Part shown: positions 57,656 to 64,000 of the stretch, in pieces | Position numbering within the stretch: position 1 is the first letter of the stretch | Layout of the letters: each line of letters opens with the position of its first letter | Assembly: GCA_963750255.1 (NCBI GenBank) | Contig: CAVVPZ010000008.1 | Span: forward strand, 682,001-746,000 | DNA: 64,000 nt | Direction of reading: 5' to 3' | DNA from: DATLED01 sp963750255 | GTDB taxonomy: Bacteria; Actinomycetota; Acidimicrobiia; Acidimicrobiales; CADCTF01 | Position numbers and translations under genes: made by a program | Notes under the pieces: model-generated | Told to the model about the DNA's origin: nothing | Seen by the model: the letters and a program-made list of their open reading frames with translations, nothing else | Database searches by the model: none

Positions 57656-58441
57656 TCAGCGGTTGCGGACGGCTTGGATCTCTCGGACATCGATGGCCAG
57701 GGGAGCCGACTGCGTCTGAAGGGCGGCGAGCGTGCCGCTGCGGCTCCCGGCTCGCCAGGTGGCTCGCCATTGCTGGGTGACGACAATGTCGGTGCGCGTC
57801 GATCGCTGCGTGTAGACGTGGGTCACGTCGCCCCCTGGGTAGGGGCCGCCCTGGCTGGTGGTGCGCGTCGGCGCGGAATCGGTGGGATCGTTCCAGTCGA
57901 TGAGGTAGGTGCTGGTGGCGGAGATGGTGACGTTGTCGCCGATGGGGTTGTCGATGGTGCGTGACCACTGATGGGCGCCAGCGATCTCGAGATACACCTG
58001 CTTGCCGGCGATGGCGTACGTCGGCCGCACCGCAAGGGTGGGGACGGGGAGGTCTTCGACATGGAGCCAGATGTCGGCGGCGATCTCGGCCGGCGCCGGC
58101 ACCGCGACGGCATTGGCGGGACAGTTGGCCCGGGGACGGCCCGTGATCGGATCGAAGCGGGCCGGGAAGTCGAGGCGCCCCTGCCGCTCGGCGTAGGCCT
58201 GGTTGCGAGTCCAGCGAGGCTCGACGCAGAACTGCCCCGACTCGGCGTGCCACAACAACACGTCGTACCGGTACCACCGGTCGGCCACGTCGGCCACCGG
58301 CTCCGCTCGCACCTCATCCCCCGGCCGCTCGTCAGTCACGATGATCGTGTCGTGGTTGCGCCCAGCGCCCACCTCGGACGCCGCCGCTGGGCTAGAACCA
58401 AGCGTGCACATGACGACGACCCCCAGAATCAGTCGTCGCAC
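57656..58441 (-). CDS. Secreted hypothetical protein (cotranscribed with lipoprotein)
   Basis: 261 residues from GTG 58441, with a signal peptide LILGVVVMCTLGSSPAAAS (AxA-type cleavage). Mature region: WYRYDVLLWHAESGQFCVEPRW, GRPRANCPANAVAVPAP, IAADIWLHVEDLPVPTLAVRP and GGDVTHVYTQRSTRTDIVVTQQW, a beta-rich protein with two cysteines. The start overlaps the end of the lipoprotein gene. No family recognised; it resembles actinobacterial cell-envelope beta-sandwich proteins. Confidence 0.65.
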   Translation of the reverse strand: MRRLILGVVVMCTLGSSPAAASEVGAGRNHDTIIVTDERPGDEVRAEPVADVADRWYRYDVLLWHAESGQFCVEPRWTRNQAYAERQGRLDFPARFDPITGRPRANCPANAVAVPAPAEIAADIWLHVEDLPVPTLAVRPTYAIAGKQVYLEIAGAHQWSRTIDNPIGDNVTISATSTYLIDWNDPTDSAPTRTTSQGGPYPGGDVTHVYTQRSTRTDIVVTQQWRATWRAGSRSGTLAALQTQSAPLAIDVREIQAVRNR

Positions 58442-59094
58442 GAGTTCACTGGCTCCGAACCATCTTTTTTGAAGCCGTCGAACGACATCACCCACGGGGT
58501 CGGGTTGAGTTGTAATGGGTCTCGGCCGTTCGGCTTTCTCACCAGGACTACGTAGTCCTGCTCCGGGGACTCCGTAGCCGTAATGCCTGGTTGCAACGTT
58601 GGCGTGGCGTCGCGGTCAATCTCCGCGGTGATGCACTTCAGGTCCGCGTGGGCGAGTCTGCGGACAGAGGTGATTGGGTCTCCGGGAATGGCGCGTCGCT
58701 TCGCTAAGTCGCCTGCGTCAACGGCCTGGCGCCAGCCCAAAACCTGGGGTTCGAATTCTTGGGCGGTGTAGATGGCGAGGAGGTGCTTGAGGAAGTCGTC
58801 GGAGACGCCGCCGTCGCGCTTCAGAGCGCGGATGGCGTCGCCGAGCACGTGGTCGTGGGCCGACACCACCTTCTGCACGTAGGCCTGGTCGATCACGGCG
58901 GGCACGTCGTAGGAGACGGCGGTGGTGGTCGTGGTCGACGCCGGGGTCGATCCGCCGGGAGGAACCGTGGGCCCGGTCGCCCTCGAGCCGCCGCCCCGCC
59001 CGCAGCTGGCCAACAGCAGGCCGGCGCAGAGGATTGCCACCACCATCCGCCGACCCCCCACGACGGGAAGTGTTCGCCGTTGAGGGCGCTGCAT
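58429..59094 (-). CDS. Putative lipoprotein
   Basis: 221 residues from ATG 59094 (the upstream in-frame ATG at 59130 would overlap the acetyltransferase stop). Lipobox LLLASC (cleavage before Cys) after a hydrophobic helix, then a Gly/Pro/Thr-rich tether (GGSTPASTTTTTAVS). Domain: YVQKVVSAHDHVLGDAIRAL, LKHLLAIYTAQEFEPQVLGW, RRLAHADLKCITAEID and a C-terminal cysteine. No family recognised. Cotranscribed with the secreted protein downstream, overlapping it by about 13 nt. Confidence 0.75.
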   Translation of the reverse strand: MQRPQRRTLPVVGGRRMVVAILCAGLLLASCGRGGGSRATGPTVPPGGSTPASTTTTTAVSYDVPAVIDQAYVQKVVSAHDHVLGDAIRALKRDGGVSDDFLKHLLAIYTAQEFEPQVLGWRQAVDAGDLAKRRAIPGDPITSVRRLAHADLKCITAEIDRDATPTLQPGITATESPEQDYVVLVRKPNGRDPLQLNPTPWVMSFDGFKKDGSEPVNSCDD

Positions 59095-59104
59095 CCTGTT
59101 GTTC

Positions 59105-59623
59105 CTAATCGTCCTGTTGTTTCCTGTCAACTGGCTCCACTCCGACGTCGTGCACCATGGTGACGGCGCCGTCGGCCTCTTCCACCTCCACGAAGCCCGC
59201 CGAGGCGTAGAGGCGGCGGGCGTCGTTGTCGATCTCGACGCTCAAGCTCAACCGCTCGATGCCTCGCCTCCGGGCGTCGACCTGGATCGCGGCCAAGAGG
59301 AGTCGGCCGACGCCGCGGCCTCGCTCGGCGGCCACGACGCCGATCGAGAGTTCGGGCACGTCGGGGGCAACGAATCCGTAGCCGGGATCGGCAGGGTCGA
59401 ACCGACGACACCAGCACGCCCCGACCGCCCGACCGTCGATTTCGGCCACGACGCCGAAGTCGCCATCGGCCGGCCATCCGGCGACGTAATGGGCGAGCGC
59501 GGGGTCGGCCATCACCTCGGCCACGGGTCGCACCGGCGTGCCTGGTCGCCAGTCGGCGGCCTCGGCGAGCATCGCCTCGAGAAAGCGGGCGTCGTCGGCG
59601 GTGGCCGGCCGGAGTCGTTCCAC
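59105..59623 (-). CDS. GNAT family N-acetyltransferase
   Basis: 172 residues. LRPATADDARFLEAMLAEAADW, GRAVGACWCRRFD, ELSIGVVAAERGRGVGRLLLAAIQVDARRRG (acetyl-CoA motif R-G-R-G-V-G) and SLSVEIDNDARRLYASAGFVEVE. A plain single-domain GNAT like those with broad or unknown acceptors. First gene of a three-gene minus-strand unit with the lipoprotein and secreted protein. Divergent from the BNR-propeller gene. Confidence 0.9.
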   Translation of the reverse strand: MERLRPATADDARFLEAMLAEAADWRPGTPVRPVAEVMADPALAHYVAGWPADGDFGVVAEIDGRAVGACWCRRFDPADPGYGFVAPDVPELSIGVVAAERGRGVGRLLLAAIQVDARRRGIERLSLSVEIDNDARRLYASAGFVEVEEADGAVTMVHDVGVEPVDRKQQDD

Positions 59624-59669
59624 GTCGACAAACCTTTCGCAGGCGAAGCGGCGCGGTCAAGATGTGCGC

Positions 59670-60785
59670 ATGACCGGCGTGCGAGTCCTTGTTGGAACAC
59701 GAAAGGGGGCCTTCGTGCTGACCGCCGACGGCACCCGCCGAGACTGGAAGGTCGACGGGCCCCACTTCGGGGGGTGGGAGATCTACCACGTCAACGGGTC
59801 GCCGGCCGACCCCAATCGGCTCTACGCCTCGCAGTCGACGGGATGGTTCGGCCAGATCATCCAGCGCTCCGACGATGGCGGCGCGACGTGGAACGCGGTC
59901 GGCAACGAGTTCGCGTACGCCGGCGTGCCCGGCACCCACCAGTGGTACGACGGGACACCCCATCCGTGGGAGTTCGCCCGCGTGTGGCACCTCGAGCCGT
60001 CATTCGACGACCCAGACAAGGTCTACGCCGGGGTCGAGGACGCAGCGCTGTTCGTGTCGTCCGACGGTGGTGGATCGTGGAGCGAACTGCAGGGGCTGCG
60101 CGAGCACGGATCGGGACCGCACTGGCAGCCCGGCGCCGGCGGCATGTGCTTGCACACGATCGTCCTCGACCCGAGCCGTCCCGAGCGGATGTACGTGGCC
60201 ATCTCTGCCGCAGGCGTGTTCCGCACCGACGACGCCGGGGCAACGTGGCGTCCGGCCAACAACGGGCTCCACTCCGAGGGCATCCCTGACGGCGACGCCG
60301 AGGTCGGGCATTGCGTGCACCGGCTGGCGATGCACCCCTCGCGGCCTGACACGTTGTTCATGCAGAAGCACTGGGACGTGATGCGTAGCGACGATGGGGG
60401 AGACAACTGGCGCGAGATCAGCGGCAACCTCCCCAGCGACTTCGGGTTCGTCGTCGACGTGCACGCCCACGATCCCGAGACCGTCTACGTCCTTCCGATC
60501 AAGAGCGACTCCGAGCACTTCCCGCCCGATGGCAAATTGCGGGTGTACCGGAGCCGCACCGGCGGGGACGAGTGGGAGCCGCTGACCAAAGGCCTTCCCC
60601 AGCAGGACTGCTACGTCAACGTGCTGCGCGACGCGATGGCGGTAGACGACCTCGACAAGTGCGGGCTCTACTTCGGGACGACGGGCGGGCAGGTCTACGC
60701 GTCGGCCGACAGTGGCGACTCATGGGCCCCGATCGTGCGCGACCTTCCCGCCGTGCTGTCGGTCGAGGTGCAGACGCTCCCGTGA
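59670..60785 (+). CDS. BNR/Asp-box beta-propeller protein
   Basis: 371 residues, no signal peptide. Six Asp-box-like repeats, S/R-x-D-x-G-x-x-W: RSDDGGATWNAV, SSDGGGSWSEL, RTDDAGATWRPA, RSDDGGDNWREI, RSRTGGDEWEPL and SADSGDSWAPI, each at a propeller blade turn. N-terminus RVLVGTRKGAFVLTADG. Databases tend to call this group exo-alpha-sialidase or WD40/YVTN-like, but the sialidase catalytic residues (RIP, Tyr, Glu) are not seen, so it is more likely a binding propeller. The stop TGA overlaps the GTG of the ubiquitin-like gene. Confidence 0.82.
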   Translation: MTGVRVLVGTRKGAFVLTADGTRRDWKVDGPHFGGWEIYHVNGSPADPNRLYASQSTGWFGQIIQRSDDGGATWNAVGNEFAYAGVPGTHQWYDGTPHPWEFARVWHLEPSFDDPDKVYAGVEDAALFVSSDGGGSWSELQGLREHGSGPHWQPGAGGMCLHTIVLDPSRPERMYVAISAAGVFRTDDAGATWRPANNGLHSEGIPDGDAEVGHCVHRLAMHPSRPDTLFMQKHWDVMRSDDGGDNWREISGNLPSDFGFVVDVHAHDPETVYVLPIKSDSEHFPPDGKLRVYRSRTGGDEWEPLTKGLPQQDCYVNVLRDAMAVDDLDKCGLYFGTTGGQVYASADSGDSWAPIVRDLPAVLSVEVQTLP

Positions 60786-61078
60786 TTCGCGTTGTCCTCC
60801 CCGCTCACCTCAAAACGCTCGCCGGCGTAGGTGGTGAGATCGAGGTCGACGTCGACGGACCGGTGACGCAGCGCTCGATCCTCGATGCGGTCGAGGCCGC
60901 CCACCCGGTGCTGCGGGGCACGATGCGCGACCACGGGGGCGGCAAGCGGCGACCGTTCGTTCGCTTCTTCGCCGGCGAGGAGGACCTCTCCCACGACGAC
61001 GCCGATGATCCGCTTCCCGAGGCGGTGGCGTCGGGCGCCGAGCCGTTCTGTGTGATCGGGGCGATGGCCGGCGGCTGA
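60782..61078 (+). CDS. MoaD/ThiS-like ubiquitin-fold protein ending in Gly-Gly
   Basis: 98 residues from GTG 60782. Beta-grasp fold: IRVVLPAHLKTLAGVGGEIEVDVDG, the helix SILDAVEAAHPVLRG, VRFFAGEEDLSHDDA, LPEAVASGAEPFCVIGAMAGG with the C-terminal GG needed for adenylation or thiocarboxylation. Coupled to the BNR propeller by a 4-nt overlap. No E1-like MoeB/ThiF enzyme, MoaE or JAB protease is in the window. The role is unknown: sulfur carrier for molybdopterin or another pathway, or a modifier partner of the propeller. Confidence 0.85.
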   Translation: MIRVVLPAHLKTLAGVGGEIEVDVDGPVTQRSILDAVEAAHPVLRGTMRDHGGGKRRPFVRFFAGEEDLSHDDADDPLPEAVASGAEPFCVIGAMAGG

Positions 61079-61194
61079 GGGTCCGCTCGTCGGGGTGGCC
61101 GTTCCGGTCGCTCGGAGGCGTTGTTGTGGCCGAAACGGCCGCCACGACGGCCGCCGCAACGCGAAGAAGTGGGTGGCGGTGGGATCATCGGGGG

Positions 61195-62649
61195 ATGGCA
61201 ACCGCCCCGCTCGTGCAGACCACCTCCGGCATCGTGCAAGGGCGGTGGAACGGCGGCGCCGCCGTGTTCTTGGGGGTGCCTTATGCGGCGCCGCCGTTCG
61301 GCGCCGACCGGTTCGGGGCGCCGCGACCGGCCGAACGTTGGGACGGCGTGCGGCCCGCGCTCGACTACGGCGACACCGCGCCGCAGCCCCATCGACAGTT
61401 CACGCTCGTTCCCGAGCCTGTGACCCCCGGGCCGAACTGTCTCAACCTCAACGTGTTCACCCCCGATCCGTCGGCCGCCGCGGGACTGCCCGTACTGGTC
61501 TGGATCCACGGTGGCGGCTTCACCGCCGGCAGCAATGCCAGCCCGTGGTATCGGGGCGAGCGGTTCGCCGCCAGCGGTGTCGTGACCGTGTCGATCAACT
61601 ACCGCCTCGGCGCCGAGGGGTTCCTCGTGCTCCCCGACGCACCGCACAACCGGTCCGTGCGCGACTGGGTGGCGGCGCTCGAGTGGGTGCGCGACAACAT
61701 CGGTGCCTTCGGCGGCGACCCCGCTCAGGTCACGATCGCCGGCCAGTCGGCGGGCGGCGTGGCGTGTTCGACGCTGCTGGTCACGCCTTCGGCCAAAGGA
61801 TTGTTCCGTGCCGCGTGGTGCATGAGCGGTGCCCGCACGCCGACGACCAGCGTCGACGACGGTGCCGTGCTCACAAAGGCGCTGGCCGAGGCCGTCGGCG
61901 TCGAGGCGACCAAGGCGGGGTTCGCCTCTGTTGATCCCGAGGCCCTGATGGAGGCCCAGGACAAGGCGGGGGCTGCGGCGGCGAAGGCGACCCGGGTCGA
62001 GGGCCGCTCGGGCGGGCTGCAGTTGGCTTTCGGCCCGATCGTCGACGGCGACGTCATCCCCGAGCGTGGGCTCAAGGTCGACCCCGACGTCGCCGTGGTC
62101 GCTGGCGCCACCGCCAACGAGTTCACCGCCAACATGCGGGGACTGGCCGACTCGATAGATGACGAACGGCTCGCCCGACGGATGCGCCGGATGGGTCTCG
62201 ATGCCGCCGCCGTCGCCGCCTACCGCGACCACCACCCCGACGCGGAGAACTGGTGGCTCTACGGGCAGGCGTTCTCCGACTCGTCGTTCAAGGCCGGCGC
62301 CCTCCGACTGGCCGAGCGGTGGAGTGCCGGTGGGGGGCGGTCGTGGCTCTACGACTTCGAGTGGCGGTCGACGTCGTCGCACGACTTCGGGTCAGTCCAC
62401 TGCATCGACATTCCGTTCGCCTTCGACAACCTCGATGCCGACGGGGTCGACTTCGTCACCGGACCCAACCCGCCGCAGTCGCTGGCCGACGACGTCCACC
62501 GGGCCGTGCTCGGCCTCGTCCGCGACACCGACCCAGGGTGGCCGCGTTACGAGACGGCCGAGCGGACGGCCATGGTGTTCGACGAGCCCTCGAAGGTGGT
62601 CGACGACCCGTGGGCCTTCGAGCGTCGCATCTGGTTGGCCGAGGCCTGA
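61195..62649 (+). CDS. Type B carboxylesterase
   Basis: 484 residues. VFLGVPYAAPPFGADRFGAP at the start, oxyanion VWIHGGGFTAGSNAS, nucleophile elbow IAGQSAGGVACSTLL (GxSxGG), acid and histidine in the C-terminal half (SSHDFGSVHCIDIPFAF, with His before CIDIPF). This is the standard carboxylesterase/para-nitrobenzyl esterase layout. No signal peptide, so probably cytoplasmic. ATG 61195 begins the conserved domain. Confidence 0.9.
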   Translation: MATAPLVQTTSGIVQGRWNGGAAVFLGVPYAAPPFGADRFGAPRPAERWDGVRPALDYGDTAPQPHRQFTLVPEPVTPGPNCLNLNVFTPDPSAAAGLPVLVWIHGGGFTAGSNASPWYRGERFAASGVVTVSINYRLGAEGFLVLPDAPHNRSVRDWVAALEWVRDNIGAFGGDPAQVTIAGQSAGGVACSTLLVTPSAKGLFRAAWCMSGARTPTTSVDDGAVLTKALAEAVGVEATKAGFASVDPEALMEAQDKAGAAAAKATRVEGRSGGLQLAFGPIVDGDVIPERGLKVDPDVAVVAGATANEFTANMRGLADSIDDERLARRMRRMGLDAAAVAAYRDHHPDAENWWLYGQAFSDSSFKAGALRLAERWSAGGGRSWLYDFEWRSTSSHDFGSVHCIDIPFAFDNLDADGVDFVTGPNPPQSLADDVHRAVLGLVRDTDPGWPRYETAERTAMVFDEPSKVVDDPWAFERRIWLAEA

Positions 62650-62650
62650 G

Positions 62651-63637
62651 TCAGTTCGCCGGCCGGCGCACGACGACGACATCACGGGTGATCACGCGAT
62701 CGACCCGATGCTCGAACTGGCCGTCGGCGCCGATCCCGGTGTCGGTATAGCCGGCCGCCTCGGCGATGGCCAGCAGCGCGCCACGATCGAGCAGTCGCAC
62801 ATTCCACGACAATGCGGCCGCCCCACCGGGTCGAAGCACCGATCGCCACGCCGGGAGGGCGGCCTCGAGGAGTTCGTCGGGCCGGCGTGAGAGCTTGGGG
62901 CCGGTCGACGCGCCGTGTTGCACCCCGTAGGGCAGGTCGGTGGCGATGACGTCGGCGGCGTTGCGGCCGAACAGCGACGGTGCGTCTGTCGTGTCGCCGG
63001 TCACGACATCGACAAGTTGGCACTCGTCGACATGGCCGGCGCCCTTTTGTCCGATCGACAGACGGAAGCGACGCCGACCCGAGGCTGCGTCGACTTGATG
63101 CTTGATCCGGTGGTCCTGGAGCCACGTTTTGAGGAAGGTCGCGTAGGCGGCCGTGTCCTTGTCGTCGATGTCGATTCCGATGGCGTCGGCGCCCAAGGTC
63201 AGCGCATGGTTGAGGGTGGTGCCCCGCCCGCAGAGGGGATCGAACACGCGGAGGCGATTGCCCGGATTGGGCCCGGCGGCGGCGATGCCGAGGTTGAGGA
63301 TCAGTCGGGTGAAGACCTCGTTGGTCTTGCCGACGTAACGCTGGGTGGTGACCAACGACTCGTCGAAGTGCTCGACGTGGGGGAGTGGCACCGGTCGGAG
63401 CAACCCGTCGTCGAGTCGCTCGAACAGTGCGTGGGCTGACGAGAGCCGGGCCACGGCGGCGAGATCGGGGTCCCCCGTGAACGCGACGTACTCGACGCCG
63501 GCCACCGGCTCGGCGGTGGGCGAGTCGGTCAACGTTCCGCCGGCAACAACGGCGAGCTCGGCGGCGGTGAGGTCGGCGGCGTTGCCGGCGAAGACCCGAT
63601 TGGCCGCAGGGCGGACGAGGAGCAGGTATGCGGCCAC
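62651..63637 (-). CDS. Trm11/UPF0020-like RNA methyltransferase
   Basis: 328 residues from GTG 63637. N-terminal AYLLLVRPAANRVFAGNAADLTAAEL and VEHFDESLVTTQRYVGKTNE resemble the THUMP-less part of Trm-G10/Trm11 enzymes. SAM site RVFDPLCGRGTTLNHALTLGADAIGIDID and catalytic motif VIATDLPYGVQHG (D-L-P-Y-G, the DPPY-type motif of N2-guanine or N6-adenine RNA methyltransferases). The target is probably tRNA, not proven. It converges on the esterase. Confidence 0.85.
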   Translation of the reverse strand: MAAYLLLVRPAANRVFAGNAADLTAAELAVVAGGTLTDSPTAEPVAGVEYVAFTGDPDLAAVARLSSAHALFERLDDGLLRPVPLPHVEHFDESLVTTQRYVGKTNEVFTRLILNLGIAAAGPNPGNRLRVFDPLCGRGTTLNHALTLGADAIGIDIDDKDTAAYATFLKTWLQDHRIKHQVDAASGRRRFRLSIGQKGAGHVDECQLVDVVTGDTTDAPSLFGRNAADVIATDLPYGVQHGASTGPKLSRRPDELLEAALPAWRSVLRPGGAAALSWNVRLLDRGALLAIAEAAGYTDTGIGADGQFEHRVDRVITRDVVVVRRPAN

Positions 63638-63639
63638 GG

Positions 63640-64000
63640 TCAGATCTCCTCGACGGCGAATCGGTTGTGTGGGATCAGGTAACCGTGGTCGGCACGGGCG
63701 AGCAATTCTCGGTCGCCGGCGCTGTCGCCGTAGGCCCACAACTCGCAGTCGGCGCCATCGAGCCAGCGTTCGAGGCGGGCCACCTTCTCCGGGCCCCGCA
63801 CGTTTGCCCCCAACAACGCTCCCGACAGTCGGCCGCCGACACCGGGCTCGAGGTCGGTGGCCAGCACGGCGTCGAAGCCGAGGCGATCGGCCAACGGTTG
63901 GAGGTACAGCGTGAGCGAGGCGGAGATCATGACCAACTCGTCGCCCCTGCGGCGGTGCCACTCAACCCGGGCCAACGCAGCAGGGTGGGCGCGCTTGGCC
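63640..64000 (-). CDS. HAD-IB phosphatase (PSP-like), 5' end beyond window
   Basis: At least 120 residues, N-terminus outside the window. HAD motif II DELVMISASLTLYLQPL, RLGFDAVLATDLE, and motifs III-IV GPEKVARLERWL with ELWAYGDSAGDRELLARADHGYLI (GDSxxD). The catalytic DxD motif I is not in view. HAD-IB enzymes of this kind are phosphoserine phosphatase-like. Its stop at 63640-63642 is just next to the start of the methyltransferase, so both form an operon. Confidence 0.85.
   Translation of the reverse strand, partial: AKRAHPAALARVEWHRRRGDELVMISASLTLYLQPLADRLGFDAVLATDLEPGVGGRLSGALLGANVRGPEKVARLERWLDGADCELWAYGDSAGDRELLARADHGYLIPHNRFAVEEI

Noticed and set aside
59670..60785. Exo-alpha-sialidase
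   Set aside because: Asp-box turns are present, but the RIP motif and the catalytic Tyr/Glu pair are not recognisable, and there is no signal peptide.

Overview
The window is a 64-kb piece of a high-GC chromosome from an actinobacterium, most likely class Acidimicrobiia. This is inferred from the gene complement: a WhiB protein with an AT-hook, a BldD-like regulator with a c-di-GMP motif, HrcA behind a CIRCE operator, a FliA/WhiG-type sigma factor, pyruvate phosphate dikinase, a TldD/TldE pair, LysM and Tad-type membrane proteins, and BldC-type helix-turn-helix genes. No 16S gene is present, so the assignment rests on gene families and order.

Layout. 0-7.4 kb: comEA-comEC, folP, holA, a paired M16 peptidase operon and a small hydrolase. 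7.4-12 kb: rpsT, a 2-hydroxyacid dehydrogenase, lepA and a photolyase. 12-17.4 kb: VOC and HEAT-repeat proteins, a flavoprotein, a membrane diguanylate cyclase and a PucR/CdaR-like regulator. 17.4-22 kb: CIRCE, hrcA, dnaJ, rsmE, a BldD-like gene and hemW. 22-23.75 kb: the tail of a Tad/Flp-like locus, cut off abruptly. 23.9-36.7 kb: HIT, phoH, ybeY, corC, era, then dinG, a sigma factor, flgN-like, BrkB, uppS, recO and glyS. 36.7-46.7 kb: ppdK, tldD, tldE, a B12-domain regulator, dnaG and rpoD. 47-53.2 kb: three tRNAs, a VapBC module, several acetyltransferases, purT, an inositol-monophosphatase-like gene and whiB with a structured leader. 53.4-64 kb: accessory genes (secreted proteins, aminoglycoside-phosphotransferase-like kinases, a MazG-like gene, a BNR propeller coupled to a ubiquitin-like protein, an esterase, a Trm11-like methyltransferase and a HAD hydrolase).

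A notable property is the quality of the sequence. Many universally conserved genes carry +1 or -1 frameshifts, dense at 24.9-28.6, 29.3-30.4, 37.9-40.0 and 49.5-50.3 kb and nearly absent from genes such as lepA, dnaJ, glyS and the M16 pair. Where the correct frame can be reconstructed, the extra base usually sits beside a third codon position and equals a synonymous alternative base, as if two strain alleles had both been written into the consensus. Broken essential genes here should be read as intact in the organism. Coordinates of frameshifted genes span from the first start to the last stop.

The most interesting biology is: (1) whiB with an upstream 56-codon ORF, a hairpin over its stop codon and a classic intrinsic terminator 60 nt before the whiB start; (2) the translationally coupled BNR-propeller/ubiquitin-like pair; (3) the regulator divergent from dnaG that combines a BldC-type HTH with a cobalamin-binding domain; (4) co-occurrence of a diguanylate cyclase and a BldD-like protein retaining the c-di-GMP signature; (5) the head-to-head junction of two 5'-truncated genes at 23.74 kb.
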